64,000 bases of DNA from Aquarana catesbeiana (GCF_042186555.1 NC_133336.1:33047082-33111081), one strand, 5' to 3'. Counted from the stretch's first letter, positions 1-11,540 are shown. Notes: generated from the sequence alone by a model not told the origin. Made by a program: numbers and translations.

Positions 1-530
1 ATTGGTATCAGTTTTGAGCTGGGCCATGTCTTCTTTTTAAAGGCCTTCTCGACCTTGGTAGTAAATTTCTCCACGTCATCCCTGGTGGGGAGGGACCAAA
101 TATGGCGTTTTATGTCCTCATTTCCTAGAAAGTCTGTCATGTCTGAGCCCCTGTTATGTGAGGCAGAGGATCCCAGGGAGATTTGGGGGGGGGGCAGAGC
201 TGCTCACCAATCTGGGACTCCATGAGCTGCTGTTGGGCCGCGGCCCTCTGTGCAGCCTTTGCTGCTTTTAGTAGCTTTTGGCGTCTGCACCATCTTGGAG
301 GCCTTGTGTCCCGGTCCACGGGTCCCGCTGAGGAAAGCTTCCAGCTGCTCCTGCTGGATCCCGTCTGTCCTTGACTGCTGGGAGAGTGCTCGCTGTCCCT
401 GGGACATGTTTCCTGCTGTTCCGGGGGTGATATCTCCCCTCTTTGATTAAGCGGCGGTGGTTGCGGAGCTTAGGAGATGCACGTCCTCACTCCTCCATAA
501 CCAAGCCACGCCCCCCCCTCTCATAGAGCT
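1..530 (-). pseudogene. Possible L1/Tx1-type LINE ORF1, 5' fragment
   Basis: Read on the minus strand, a GC-rich leader with GGGGGGCGTGGCTTGGTTAT (near 515-495) is followed by an ATG at 407. The frame is rich in Gln, Lys and Ala and contains QRAAAQQQLMES, then further on LPTRDDVEKFTTKVEKAF, a pattern like the coiled-coil ORF1 protein of frog L1-type LINEs. The reading frame shifts between about 320 and 204 and again at the poly-G tract 183-194, so it cannot be intact. The fragment runs off the left edge. A DIRS-type gag was considered. Family assignment is by general resemblance only. Confidence 0.33.
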
Positions 531-540
531 TTTAATATAT

Positions 541-870
541 ATATATTTTCTCACATGTCAAGATAGTCTTTGTATGTTTTGTATCTCATGTGTTGTATTA
601 TAGCTAGACTATTTGCTTCTCACTTGCATCTTCACATCTGTTGACAATTTGTAACCAATCATCTGATTCCTAATGAACGCATTGTTGATTAGCGAGGAGC
701 AGTAGTCATGTGATAGTCTCTTATGTATCAATGTTCATGCTTTTCAACATATATGTGTGCTGTGAACAAGGCTTATCGCCAAAACTAGTCTGCTGCTGAC
801 TGTACTCGTTGTGAAGGCTTTACAATAAATACCCTTGATGTTATGGAGTTGCCGGCTGCTTCTTTTTCTT
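541..870 (+). other. Unassigned sequence, possibly a fragment of an LTR
   Basis: No gene is seen. The stretch has an AATAAA at about 823-828 followed within 40 bases by a T-rich segment, as at an LTR R/U5 border or a retroposon end. No matching partner LTR or terminal TG...CA pair could be found, so this is only a weak suggestion. Confidence 0.18.
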
Positions 871-879
871 GATGATCTT

Positions 880-1290
880 CCCAGCCAGTGTCATTAGTAC
901 AGTGACAGTGCAGATTTTTAGCATTGATCACTGTGTTAGTGCCACTTGCTCCCACAGTGTCAGACTGCCTGCCATACTATCACAGCCCCACTATAAGTTG
1001 CTGATCACCACCATTACTAGTATAAAGCAAAAAGAAATGTCAGTATATATCCCATAGTTTGTAGATGCTATAACAGACCAATCAATATACACTTATTGGG
1101 ACTTTTTTTTTTTTTTGCTCACAATATGTAGTAGAATACATATTGACTGAAAATTTATGAAGAAATTAGATTCTTTACATTTTTTTTTTGTTTTTGTTTT
1201 ATTGGGGATATGTTTTATAGCAGAGAGTTAAAAATATAGCACAAAAAATAAAAAAAACCCAGTGGTGATCAAATACCACCATTTAAATCT
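880..1290 (+). repeat. Diverged copy of the R1 repeat family
   Basis: The order of blocks matches the better copies at 1690-2498 and 41344-42303: a 'cagtgtcatt' block, 'gccattactagta', 'tagatgctataac', 'accaatcaatatac', then 'tggggatatgttttatagca' and 'gtggtgatcaaataccacc'. It is much more diverged than the other copies and both ends are lost, so it is an older insertion. There is no coding potential. Confidence 0.6.
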
Positions 1291-1352
1291 TGAATCAAGT
1301 TGAGAGGTCAAATCGATTCAAAATTTAAGCAAATCGATTTTTTTTTTTTTTT

Positions 1353-1498
1353 CACTGGGCTTGTCCTGAAGAGCTGCGGGCAGGAGTTTTTTAGGCGAGG
1401 CCGCGGCTTCGGCCTAGTAAGCGAGGCTGGATGCCGTGGACTAGGCCAAAGCCTGGTCTCGCCTTAAAACTCCTGCCTGCAGCTCTTTAGGACCAGTG
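1353..1498. repeat. Inverted-repeat hairpin, about 60 bp arms
   Basis: The left arm, 1353-1417, and right arm, 1440-1498, are reverse complements with a few mismatches. Inner arm ends are 'ggcctagt' and 'actaggcc'; outer ends contain 'gagctgcgggcaggag' and 'ctcctgcctgcagctc'. AT-rich flanks with 'aaatcgatt' (1331-1339) and 'cgattcgaatcg' (1519-1530) suggest the hairpin is the core of a palindromic MITE of about 280 bp. Confidence 0.6.
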
Positions 1499-1689
1499 CG
1501 ATGTCCAAAAAAAAAACACTCGATTCGAATCGTGATTTGATTTTTTTTTTAAAGAAAATTGCAGTTTTTTTTTTTTTTTTAATTTGTGGAAAATCTCCCA
1601 GCCGATGGCACGGCTGCGCAAATGGACGTACCTGTGCGTCCCCTTTAAGACGCGGCATTGTGGGCGCGCACCCGCCGCGTACTCCGTGA

Positions 1690-2498
1690 GGCATTTCCCT
1701 GTTCTACCTAGCAACATGACAGGGATCTACTGCTCCCTGTCATTAGGAGCAGTGATCTGTCATGTTGTAGTGAGCCCATCACTCCCTAGGACACACTTAA
1801 CCCCTTCATCGCCCCCTAGTGTTTAACCCCTTCCCTGCCAGTGTCATTTACACAGTAATCAGTGCAATTTTAGAGCACTGATCGCTGTATAAATGTCACT
1901 GGTCCCAAAATAGTGTCAAAAGTGTCCGATGTGTCCGGCTCAATGTCGCAGTCATGATAAAAATTGCAAAAAGGACATAAAGCTATCCCCTATTTTGTAG
2001 ACGCTATAACTTTTGTGCAAACCAATCAATATACGCTTATTGCATTTTTTTTTTTGTTTACCAAAAATATGTAGAAGAATACATATCGGCCTAAACCAAG
2101 AAATACATTTTTGGGTTTTTTTATATATTTTTGGGGGATATTTATTATAGCAAAAAGTAAAAAAATATATATATATATATTTTTTTTTCTTCAAAATTGT
2201 CGCTCTTTTTTTTTGTTTTTTTTTGTTTTTGTTTATAGAACAAAAAATAAAAACCACAGAGGTGATCAAATACCGCCAAAAGAAAGCCCTATTTGTGAGG
2301 AAAAAAGGTCAATTTTGTTTGGGTGCAACGTCGCACGACTGCGCAATTGTCAGTTAAAGCGTTGCAGTGCCGAATCGTAAAACGTGCTCTGGTCTGGAAG
2401 GGGGTAAATTCTTCCGTGGTTAAAGCAACGCAGATGCAAAAAGCAAAACATGACCTGGTCATGAAGGGGGGTAAATCTTCCAGAGGTCAAGTGGTTAA
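1690..2498 (+). repeat. R1 repeat, TTAA-ended, left end truncated
   Basis: The copy carries the R1 blocks in order: 'gatcgccccctagtg' type sequence near 1808, 'tcgctgtataaatgtcactg', 'gtccgatgtgtcc', 'tagacgctataac', 'accaatcaatatacgctta', 'gggggatatttattatag', 'gaggtgatcaaataccgcc', then 'caacgtcgcacgac' and 'cagttaaagcg'. It ends in AAGTGGTTAA with TTAA at 2495-2498. The last segment is partly duplicated: 'gggggtaaattcttccgtgg' near 2400 and 'ggggtaaatcttccagagg' near 2467. No protein is encoded. Confidence 0.72.
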
Positions 2499-2519
2499 AC
2501 TATTACATATGTGAATTTA

Positions 2520-3439
2520 GCTGTTCCCTTGGAGTTCAGTTTTAACCATTTCTGTGTGTAAATTAGCACCTATAATTAGCATTTGCACCTTCAGCTGGCA
2601 CAAGCAGAGCCTGCCCCTTCGTTACTGCCTAGTGCTCCATTGAATGGGTGCTTTAGTCTCCTGGTGGTCCAATTCCTTCATCCACCCTTCTGTCTAACAC
2701 ATCCTGTAGTATTGCTAATTGGGTGAATCAAAGCGATATGCAGCTAATCAACCCAGGACTTTTCAAGCGGGGGGGGGGGAGCTTTCATACTGGGGCCTTA
2801 TCGCCAACTGGGTTGTCTTTTTAACAGTAATTTGGTCCTTTTAATTGCCTTGCCACATGCAACGTGCTGAGTTATTGTAGCCCAGAATCTCTAGACAGAG
2901 GCCCAGAAAGCCTCGCTTTTCATGTACAGTTCTCCCTAGAAAGCCAAGATTGAGTTTAATGAGCATCAAGTGACTGTTTTATAGTCAGCTAGCTTGTTAA
3001 CATGTGACTGAGGAACGTCTTAGATTTGCCAGTTCTTTAAGGCTTTTCTGTTCAACGCTCATTGTGCACGATTATTGTGAATGATCAACGCACGCTGTTA
3101 TGAAGTTGCACATGAATGAGACAAGAGTTTTACCTAATTTGCTGAAGCAGAAAGTTAGGCAGTCCATGTTAATCAGGAAAGCGGCAATGGTGGTTGATTG
3201 AAACCAAGTTTGCATATATTTTCCTGACCTGTTATCTCTGCAGCTGTTGTGGAACCACAAGTTGCAGCATGCACAATAGTACAGAAGAAACGGGATGCAC
3301 AATATAGGATATTACACACAAATGTGACATTTTCATGCAGGGACACACCTTTTGCACTTCTTCTTTTGTTTTAATCTTTTTCTCGTTGCAAAATTTTAAT
3401 ACAAAACACTTGTTTTTTATGATTTATTAATTTTTTTAG
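2520..3439. other. No gene seen
   Basis: Ordinary AT-rich sequence with no convincing coding frame, repeat end or RNA gene. It would lie in the last intron if the exon candidate at 3440 is real. Confidence 0.4.
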
Positions 3440-3600
3440 ACAAAGTAAAAAGTCCGTCCAGCGCTCAGACCAAGGAACTTCACCCAGGGACTGTGGCACA
3501 TAATGATTTCAGTGATGCAGCCCTCCTCAAACTGGGCGATCTTCAGAAAACTGTGACGAGGGTGCAAATGCCTAGTGCATCGCCTCCAAATAGGACATAG
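3440..3600 (+). CDS. Putative terminal coding exon, gene not identified
   Basis: A T-rich tract ends in TTTTTTTAG (acceptor AG at 3438-3439). From 3440 an open frame runs two leftover bases plus 52 codons to a TAG at 3598-3600. It reads KVKSPSSAQTKELHPG, continues through TVAHNDFSDAALLKLGDLQK and ends PSASPPNRT. The balanced, polar composition and the excellent acceptor resemble a real last exon rather than the low-complexity frames around it. I do not recognise the protein. In other vertebrates genes such as CEP128 and NRXN3 lie near DIO2; that is only a synteny hint. The gene would point towards DIO2, which is on the opposite strand. Confidence 0.45.
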
Positions 3601-4700
3601 GATCTCTTAAAAGTGAATGTTGTATAGTATACATAATAATAATTGAGCATTGTGTGATTGTCAGTACATACCCTTCTTGGAGTCTTGGCCAGCACTACTC
3701 AGAGGAAACCTGAATGCAGATTTTGACTTTGCTCAACCTCAGAGCTCGGGCACCCTCCCCCTGCATCCCATAATGATAGCCTGACTAAATCGCGGTCATC
3801 ATGGTAATTGAAAAAAGTTTCACGGTTACCACCAAGATGTCCTGTCCATAGTGGCGCCAATGTTGGCAATATAGTGTTTTAATGGTAGTGTAGAGACCTT
3901 GCCCTAAACTGGAGTGTTCCTAACTAGATTTCATGTTTGTAGCTAGGCTGTAGGCAGCCTGGGCTTGACCCTCAGACCAATTCTGACATTTCTTTCATAA
4001 CTTTCCAAACTCTAACTGGTAACCTGTAAAAGCTTTTAAAGCATCTCCTATGGATAATTTTTTTTTTTTTTTTTTTTTTTGTATTTATTGCAGGAAACAG
4101 GTCCACAGGGACCAAGATAACAAGGTTAACAAAGTAACAATGTGACATATATAATTACATGAACATTAATACTGGAGTATGGGTAGGCATATTGTGAGAT
4201 TAGTACATGATGCTTCTACGGAAAATTTAATGCATCATAGTTTGTCGACATTTTTAAGGGCGTGTGCAATCCTAAAGCTTGATATGTTTGATCTATTTAC
4301 TCAGTGTATCATCATCTTTTATATTAAAACGGGTATTCTGTTGGGTTTGAGGTCAATAAAATTTGTTAAAAGTGTATTTTTTTTTTTACAAGTAACCTGG
4401 GGAGCATTGCACAGCTGTGATTGGCAGATGGCTCTTTCAGACTGTCCGTGTAAGCTATCTGCTCGTAGCGGCAGGAAGAGACAATGAACTACCTAGAGCG
4501 CTGAACAGCACCCTGGTAGTTCAATGAGAACTACAATACAACAGCCGCAAAGGCAGAACTTTGCGAATGAATGACGCGGCCCTTGAACAGATGCATTTTT
4601 TTGTTTATTTGTTTTTTTTTTTAAATCGTGACAGCAAATTCATGGAGAAGATCCCCCTGCTTGCTGTCACTAAAGGCAGCGGATTTGGGAGCGGCTGCAG
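3601..4700. other. No gene seen; possible 3' UTR of the preceding exon
   Basis: Contains a T-tract (about 4058-4080) and AT-rich sequence, but no convincing coding frame. The first part could be 3' UTR if the exon candidate at 3440-3600 is real. Confidence 0.35.
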
Positions 4701-4713
4701 GAGTGGGAACATG

Positions 4714-4750
4714 TTACATGTTCCACCCTAAAAACAGGTGGAACATGTAA
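4714..4750. repeat. Perfect 14-bp-arm hairpin next to a TTAA site
   Basis: TTACATGTTCCACC (4714-4727) and GGTGGAACATGTAA (4737-4750) are exact reverse complements around a 9-base loop. The 'aaggtgaactta' that follows at 4760-4771 resembles the end of the hairpin at 13396-13417, so this is probably the end of a related small element finishing at the TTAA at 4777-4780. Confidence 0.6.
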
Positions 4751-4776
4751 CGCGTTTCCAAAGGTGAACTTATCCG

Positions 4777-4961
4777 TTAACCCCTTGAGGCGGGCCACAC
4801 GCATATATGCGGCCGCTCGGCTGGTGGGCCTTAATGCCGAGTGGCCGCATCCCTGGTACAACAACTAACCGTGCTGAGAGCCGGCGAGTACCAGAAATCC
4901 AATCACTGCGGTCACATGATCAGAAACCCCGCCCCGCATCCCGGCATGTAAAACCCCTTAA
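4777..4961. repeat. Small GC-rich TTAA-bounded repeat (TTAACCCCTTG end)
   Basis: Starts TTAACCCCTTGAGGCGGGCC and contains the inverted pair 'atgcggccgctcggc' / 'gccgagtggccgcat'. A second copy of this end, inverted, appears as 'ggcgccaaggggttag' at about 27856-27871 beside 'gccgcatatttgcatgcggc'. The right limit (TTAA 4958-4961) is a guess. No protein is encoded. Confidence 0.4.
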
Positions 4962-5099
4962 AGGGCCGGGAAGCAGCAGCACCAAGGGACTAATAGCAGA
5001 AAAAGAAACGCATCATGAAATTGTGGTGTCCCCTGACCGTGGTGGTAGTTTTGTGGCTGAGAAATCATTTCCCCATTTCTCAAGGAACCCCTAGAATTT

Positions 5100-6754
5100 C
5101 TCTTGAGAACCCCTAGGACCCCAGGGAACACTGACTGAGAGAGACTGTCCTATAGGTTGAACTGATTCTGCACCAAAGACTTTTTCCTGTCATCCATATA
5201 GTAAAAAAAGAAAAACGCAGCATTGTAGTTCCACCAATTTAGAGATGCGGCCCTCTTGCAAAGCAGACACAGAAAAATGAATTTGTCTTTCTGCAGAACA
5301 AATCTCCTTGCACTGTACAAGGTTCCCTGTATTTATCGTTGACTGAACATGCAGCTGGCTGCTCTCGAACTCCTCCGATAAGATCTCTGTGCTCTCAAGA
5401 CACGACATTAATATTGTCAGGAGGTCTGTGTGGTCGATGTTCGCCACATCTCCTCTCCACTCTTTGCTATTTCTTAGTTCTTTTAGTCTGAGATATAGTG
5501 TAGTATGGGTTGTGCATAGCCCCAAGGTTAATAAACCTTGGTGTATATATAGTTGAGGAGGTGCATGCAGGTGTGCGACCACCATGTGATGTATGGAGAC
5601 AACAGACCTATAACATCTGGATGCTGCAAGCAGCTGCTGAACTTTTGCAGGGGAATGATCATCTGAACGTCAATAATTAATTCATGAGGAAGCCGGGGTC
5701 CGAGGGATTTGTCGCCAGGGTTGCAGAACAGAAGTAGGAGCCCGTTGTGAGAGGGATCACTGTACACCGCTTATTGCCAAGAACATGACAAATGGAGAAC
5801 AGCAAGCCTGGGCCTGATTCTTTCTCTTTCACTTTGTAAGGGTCGCCTTGACAAATTCAGCCAATGTCTTGCTTATCAGATAATCCCCAGCTTTTTAACC
5901 CAGCTGTTGTGATTTTAGTCTGGAAAAAAAAAAAACACTTCTAAATTAATTTAAAGCTTACTTGCAGATTTAAAAATACAAAAATGTCTCAAGCTGTAAA
6001 ATAGGATAACTAAAGTGCAAAAAAAAGCTCAAAATCTAGCGGGAAAATGCCTTTTATCTGGGTTTCCACTGCAGAAATTAGTCTTGCAAGCCTCCCATGT
6101 TTGTGAAGGCTGGGAAATGGGCCCACGTTTATTATTGAATGAGAGGCCTGTGTCACATGGCCTAAAGATGCTGCTGGCTCTTCCAGTCAGTCAACAGGCT
6201 GCTAGTCTTGAAAGTTTAGAATGACGGTGAAATAAGGGGAAATCTGAGAGAGACGAAAGCTATTAGCAGAGTCAAGAGGGTGAGGGCTTTATGTCTGTGC
6301 CACATTGGGGGGGATTTCCAATTCCTTTCTGTCCTGATGTCTGGTCATGACACCCTGATTCACCGGGTGTCACTGCTACCACAGGTCAGGGCAAATGTCC
6401 CCAATGAGGAAGAGATTTTATTTAGAATTAAAACCATCTAAAGGACCCGCTAGAAAAAACTTTGAGGGTACAAACAGCCCCCTTCCTAGGGGCTTAAAAT
6501 TGCTGTTAAGTTAAATGGATCTTAACATCCTGGATCAATATGTATCGACCAACTGAAATTTATCGCTTGGATCTCTGATAGAGTATACGTCTCTAATGAT
6601 ATGTCAGCAGGGACTTAGCCTTGACTCTATTCTTTGAACCCCCCCTCCCTCCTACTCCTAGCACCCCTCATTGGAGCCCTCTAAACCTTCCCACCCTTTT
6701 ATAACTCTTGTTTCTTGCTTTCACTCTCTCACTCCATATGAAGGGGGGGAGGGT
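5100..6754. other. No recognised gene
   Basis: A 131-codon frame exists on the minus strand (5585-5190), but it has no recognisable domain and no splice or composition support. Nothing else was seen. Confidence 0.35.
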
Positions 6755-8393
6755 GTATATATATAGAAAGTATTCAGACCCCCTTAAATTTTTCACTCTT
6801 TGTTATATTGCAGCCATTTGCTAAAATCATTTAAGTTAATTTTTTTTTCCTCATTAATGTACACACAGCACCCCATATTGACAGAAAAACACAGATTTGT
6901 TGACATTTTTGCAGATTTATTAAAAAAGAAAAACTGAAATATTACATGGTCCTAAGTATTCAGACTCTTTGCTGTGACACTCATATATTTAACTCAGGTG
7001 CCATCCCATTTCTTCTGATCATCCTTGAGATGGTTCTACACCTTCATTTGGTTCTACACCTTCATTTTTGATTATACTGATTGGATTTGATTAGGAAAGC
7101 CACACACCTGTCTATATAAGACCTTACAGCTCACAGTGCAAGTCAGAGCAAATGAGAATCATGAGGTCAAAGGACCTGCCTGAAGAGCTCAGAGACAGAA
7201 TTGTGGCAAGGCACAGATCTGGCCAAGGTTACAAAAAAATTTCTGCTGCACTTAAGGTTCCTAAGAGCACAGTGGCCTCCATAATCCTTAAATGGATGAT
7301 GTTTGGGACGACCAGAACCCTTCCTAGAGCTGGCCATCCGGCCAAACTGAGCTATCGGGGGAGAAGAGCCTTGGTGAGAGAGGTAAAGAAGAACCCAAAG
7401 ATCGCTGTGGTTGAGCTCCAGAGATGCAGTTGGGAGATGGGAGAAAGTTGTAGAAAGTCAACCATCACTGCAGCCCTCCACCAGTCAGGGCTTTATGGCA
7501 GAGTGGCCCGACGGAAACCTCTCCTCAATGCAAGACACATGAAAGCCCACATGGAGTTTGCTAAAAAACACCTGAAGGACTCCAAGATCGTGAGAAATAA
7601 GATTCTTTGGTCTGATGAGACCAAGATAGAACTTTTTGGCCTTTTAATTCTAAGCGGTATGTGTGGAGAAAACCAGGCACTGCTCCTCACCTGTCCAATA
7701 CAGTCCCAACAGTGAAGCATGGTGGTGGCAGCATCATGCTGTGGGGGTGTTTTTCAGTGCAGGGACAGGACGACTGGTTGCAATTGAGGGAAAGATGAAT
7801 GCGGCCAAGTACAGGGATATCCTGGACGAAAACCTTCTCCAGAGTACTCAGGACCTCAGACTGGGCCAAAGGTTTACCTTCCAACAAGACAATGACCCTA
7901 AGCACACAGCTAAAATAATGAAGGAGTGGCTTCACAACAACTCCGTGACTGTTCTTGAATGGCCCAGCCAGAGCCCTGACAAACCTAATTGAGCATCTCT
8001 GGAGAGACCTAAAAATGGCTGTCCACCAACGTTTACCATCCTACCTGACAGAACTGGAGAGGATCTGCAAGGAGGAATGGCAGAGGATCCCCAAATCCAG
8101 GTGTGAAAAACTTGTTGCATCTTTCCCAAAAAGACTCATGGCTGTATTAGATCAAAAGGGTGCTTCTACTAAATACTGAGCAAAGGGTCCGAATACTTAG
8201 GACCATGTGATATTTCAGTTTTTCTTTTTTAATAAATCTGCAAAAATGTCAAGAATTCTGTGTTTTTTCTGTCAATATGGGGTGCTGTGTGTACATTGAG
8301 GGAAAAAAATGAACGTGATGATTTTAACAAATGGCTGCAATATAACAAAGAGTGAAACATTTAAGGGGGTCTGAATACTTTCCGTCCCCACTG
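6755..8393 (+). mobile_element. Tc1/mariner transposon, full-length dead copy 1
   Basis: Terminal inverted repeats of about 215 bp (6755-6973 and about 8179-8393) flank a transposase gene. Each has an outer AAAGTATTCAGAC (near 6767) and an inner TAAGTATTCAGAC (near 6953) repeat, the IR/DR layout of Sleeping Beauty-like Tc1 elements. The right end is CCCCACTG; the left end is eroded into a short TATATA run, so the TA target duplication is not clean. Unit length of about 1.6 kb is normal for the family. Confidence 0.9.
7152..8179 (+). pseudogene. Tc1-like DDE transposase, frameshifted
   Basis: The N-terminal helix-turn-helix part (VARHRSGQGYKKISAALKVP) is intact from the ATG at 7152. The first catalytic Asp is in ILWSDETK (about 7603-7626), the second in FQQDNDPKHT (about 7881-7911), and the Glu in IEHLWRDL after 7988. 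The frame changes near 7645-7658, near 7740-7755 and near 7978-7988, so no full protein can be made. About 340 residues would be normal. The C-terminus KGASTKY is present. Confidence 0.9.
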
Positions 8394-8424
8394 TGTATGT
8401 GTTTCCGTCCCCACTGTGTATGTG
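8379..8424 (+). repeat. 23-bp tandem duplication at the Tc1 right end
   Basis: TTTCCGTCCCCACTGTGTAT occurs twice with a 23-base period (8379 and 8402), so the outermost transposon end plus flank has been duplicated next to a TCTA/TA-rich run. Confidence 0.7.
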
Positions 8425-8449
8425 TGTCTATCTATCTATAATATATATA

Positions 8450-8795
8450 TATAATTTGGGAGCATGTAATTGTCCAAAATGTCTTGGTATGCTGATGCCT
8501 TAAGAGTTCCCTTCACTTTAACTATGGGGCCAAGCCCAACCCCTGAAAAACAACCCCACACCATAATCCCCCCTCCACCAAATGATTTGGACCAGTGCAC
8601 AAAGAAAGGTCCATAAAGACACAGATGAGTGAGTTTGGGGTGGAGGAACTTGACTGACATAGAGTCCTGACCTCAACCTGATAGAACACCTTTGGGATGA
8701 ATTAGTGCAGAGCTGCAAAGGGTGGGCCAACTCAATCTTGAACACTACGGACTAAGACTGGGATGCCATTTTAAGTCCATGTGTTTTGACAATAT
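8450..8795. mobile_element. Fold-back remnant of a Tc1-like transposase gene
   Basis: On the minus strand (about 8640-8450) the core GGGGIMVWGCFSGVGLGPIV is readable. On the plus strand from about 8620 the downstream part is readable: MSEFGVEELD, then SPDLNLIEHLWDEL, with an in-frame stop between. Opposite orientations in one short piece match the fold-back structure at 34864-36004. The right end lies near 8795, before a GT/TA microsatellite. Confidence 0.65.
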
Positions 8796-8829
8796 AGTGT
8801 GTGTGTATGTATGTGTGCGTGTGTGTATA

Positions 8830-8832
<3 letters not shown>

Positions 8833-8869
<37 letters not shown>

Positions 8870-8899
8870 TATATATATAAAATTTTATTTATTAATATA

Positions 8900-8984
<85 letters not shown>

Positions 8985-9008
8985 TTTTTTTTTTTTTTTT
9001 TTTTTTTT
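8833..9008. repeat. Long (TA)n microsatellite with poly-T
   Basis: Alternating TA runs from about 8833 to 8980, interrupted at about 8880-8905, are followed by a T run to about 9008. All frames over it are low-complexity artefacts. Confidence 0.95.
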
Positions 9009-9009
9009 G

Positions 9010-10540
9010 AAGTGATCACAATCTGTGTGCTCAGCTGCATAAGGGGCTTAGAGAGGTAGGAGTGGAGAAACGGCTGTATACTGATCTTTCCAGTGAATGG
9101 CTGTGCAGGGGGCATGTTGCCTCAAGCCATAGCCATTGGAGGGCAGTCAGGCTTTTCTTCCAGCACAGTCAGAAAACCGACCACGCTGGGATGTCTGAGT
9201 TTCCATCCCTAGTGTGGTCCGTATGAAATAGGAAAGCAGGGGGCCTGGCAGGGTCACCGGGTATTTCACACAGAGGACGAAATACAAAGAGAACAGGATA
9301 CTTTTTAACACAAGTACATGGTACAACAGACCTATATCAAATATTTTTGAAATGTTGGTGTAACTTATTCTTATAACATAATCCCCTAGACCTAAGGGTC
9401 ATTTACAAATTGTCTCCTCTTCTGTCTTGAGGAGGATGTTTCTGTAATAGTTTACAGCAAGAAGTCTTCAATCCCCTACTACTAGCTTATACTCTACTGC
9501 CTCAATGTATTTTTAAAATTTCAATAAAAATGTATTGAAAAAAAAAATTGCTGGTAAGTATCTGGATGGTCTCGGATTTCAACGGGTTTAAAAATTAACA
9601 GTAAAAACTAAAAGGCTCCAGCAATTGACTGCAAAACCCATCCAAGCCTTAAATTATCCAGATTACTATCAGCAATTTTAAGCTCTGATGAAGGAGAAGG
9701 CGGAGGTGTTAGAATTCCTAAAAATGTTTGATTGTTTTGTTTTGTTTTTTTTTTTTTTGTGTTTTTTTTATGGTTTAAATCATCATGGTCTCTGAACATT
9801 TGGTCAAGTCCTCCTGTTTTTCCCCATACTTTGATTTCACTCCAACAACCCCCCCCCCCTTCCCCCCGGATCCCCGATACCTCTTTGTTGCTTTACTGGC
9901 GACCAGAGCCTTTTGCACACTTCAGTACCTTATGCAGTGTCTTGACTGAGATCTTTCTAGATTTGGATCCAGCATCTTCTAGCTACATTTCTCAAACCAA
10001 GGTGAGAACCAGACAGGTTCTAACCCTGAAATATATTGGCTGGAGTTGGTCTTTACTCTGATATATCCAGCTGACACCTGTCCAGTAATAGAACTGTTAA
10101 TAGATGTAGCAAACAAATAAACGGCGGTCCATGTTTTTTTATGTATAACCCCATGTGTGATTCGTTGCTGCTTCTGACCCGTTTGCTCCTGTAGTGATGA
10201 TGCATGATCACCTGTCTTCAGTAATATTGTTAATGGTGTCGTCATACAGTACCTCAAGGTATGGGGAGCATGTGGCTCGCTCCCCCTCCCTCCATAAATT
10301 GGTGATTGGCCATTCAGGTGGGCTCAAGAGCTCTGTAAGCTCCATACCACAACATAGAGGTCACACATTTGGCTGGCTTTATTGTGAACCCATGTTAAGC
10401 CATGCAGGGTCAAAAGACCATACTCATTTAAAGTCCTGTTGTAATTTTTCAACTTTGCTGCACTAAAGCATCTTTATAAAGTATCTTGGAAATAACGGTG
10501 CTTCATGCTACTTAACAAACATGTATTTATATTTTCTAAC
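9010..10540. other. No gene seen; possible retroposon 3' end
   Basis: At about 9510-9550 'aatttcaataaaaatgtatt' runs into an A-tract, as at the 3' end of a retroposed sequence. No coding region was found in the rest. Confidence 0.3.
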
Positions 10541-10554
10541 CTAGTCAGTTTGGG

Positions 10555-10800
10555 GTTTTCATGTTCTCCCTATACCTGTGTGGGTTTCCTCCAGGTACTC
10601 CTGTTTCCTCCCACACTCCAAAAACATGCTGATAGGTTAATTGTGCCCTGTCTAAATTGGCCCTAGTATGTGTATGTGTGTATGAATGTGAGATGGGACC
10701 TTGGATTGTAAGCTCCTTGAGGGCAGGGACTGATGTGAATGTTCAATGTGTGATGTGCTGTGTAAATTGATGGTGCTATATAAATACCTGTAATAAAAAA
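10555..10800 (+). repeat. SINE/LINE 3'-type interspersed repeat (L2/MIR-like tail)
   Basis: Contains 'gtgggtttcctccaggtact', 'tttcctcccacactcc', 'attgtaagctccttgagggc' and 'ggtgctatataaatacctg' followed by 'taataaaaaa'. This is a widespread vertebrate retroposon 3' region. The class (L2-, CR1- or MIR-like) is recalled from general knowledge and was not tested. Confidence 0.6.
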
Positions 10801-10834
10801 TAGTCAGGTATATAAATCTTCAGTAATGTGATGG

Positions 10835-11100
10835 CACTATAAAGTGGTTGTAAACATCAGCCATGAAATCTGAACAAAGCGTCCTCTATAGTGTGTATTT
10901 GTCTCAATTAAGAGCTCTAAGTGTCATTTCTGTCTGCTACTTTGTTCCTCTGTTATCTGCATAAATCACTTCTGATGGGTTTCCTAACACCAAGATAAAA
11001 AGGGTGAAAAGTGAGGGAGCTCCAACACACAGCCTGTGATTGACATCCTCAGCTCTGTTCCCGTCTGACCTGCTTCATTTTATTACATTAGAGAGTCAGA
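10835..11100 (+). repeat. Probable MITE end, 'aaagtggttgtaaac' type
   Basis: 'ataaagtggttgtaaac' at about 10837-10853 is the same terminal sequence as in the verified element at 18524-18920. The other end was not found, so extent and completeness are unknown. Confidence 0.35.
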
Positions 11101-11255
11101 TACCGAAGCAAGGATGAGGAGGATAGGCTCTTAGGCTGAACATTAGAGCATCTGTAGCTTCTATAGGTCTTCCTTGACAGATTCCATCTCCTGTAGTTTA
11201 GCCATCTGTGTCCCCAAAAATTGCATTTGAAAGACTGCTGCGCAAATGCAGTGTG

Positions 11256-11407
11256 CACATGCTGGGCCCGCCAGGAAGTCGGCACGGCGCAGCGCTAATC
11301 ACAAGCAGTGAGACATTTCCCGATGTGCGGCTGCAGAGATCAGGAAATGTCTCCCTGCCTGTGATTAGCGCTGCGCCGTGCCGACTTCCTGGCGGGCTCA
11401 GCATGTG
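11256..11407. repeat. Large hairpin, 65-bp arms and 22-bp loop
   Basis: The left arm 11256-11320 and right arm 11343-11407 are reverse complements with only a few mismatches and one short insertion. Both contain the CGCAGCGCTAATCACA core and a 'tcggcacggcgcagcgct' outer block. The arms make the same peptide-like frame appear on both strands, so those frames are not genes. It sits between a fragment related to the hAT-like MITE at 28421 and a Tc1 insertion. Confidence 0.88.
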
Positions 11408-11540
11408 CAGCATGTGAACACGCCGGAGCTCATCCTTAGTGGCGATCACCCGCTAGGAGACATCGGGTCGTCGCCTCACCGGTCCGGGCCTTAGAAGTCC
11501 CCTGCAGCTTAATCTCCAAAATGTATCTCGTCAGGAGGTA

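Noticed and set aside
1464..1826. Frames of 62-80 codons over the 1353-1498 hairpin and beyond
   Set aside because: Run through poly-A/T tracts and the inverted repeat; no protein features.
5190..5585. 131-codon minus-strand frame
   Set aside because: No domain, no splice support and no recognised relatives; kept only as a gap remark.
11198..11449. Similar frames on both strands (GPPGSRHGAALIT)
   Set aside because: Explained by the 65-bp inverted repeat; no gene.
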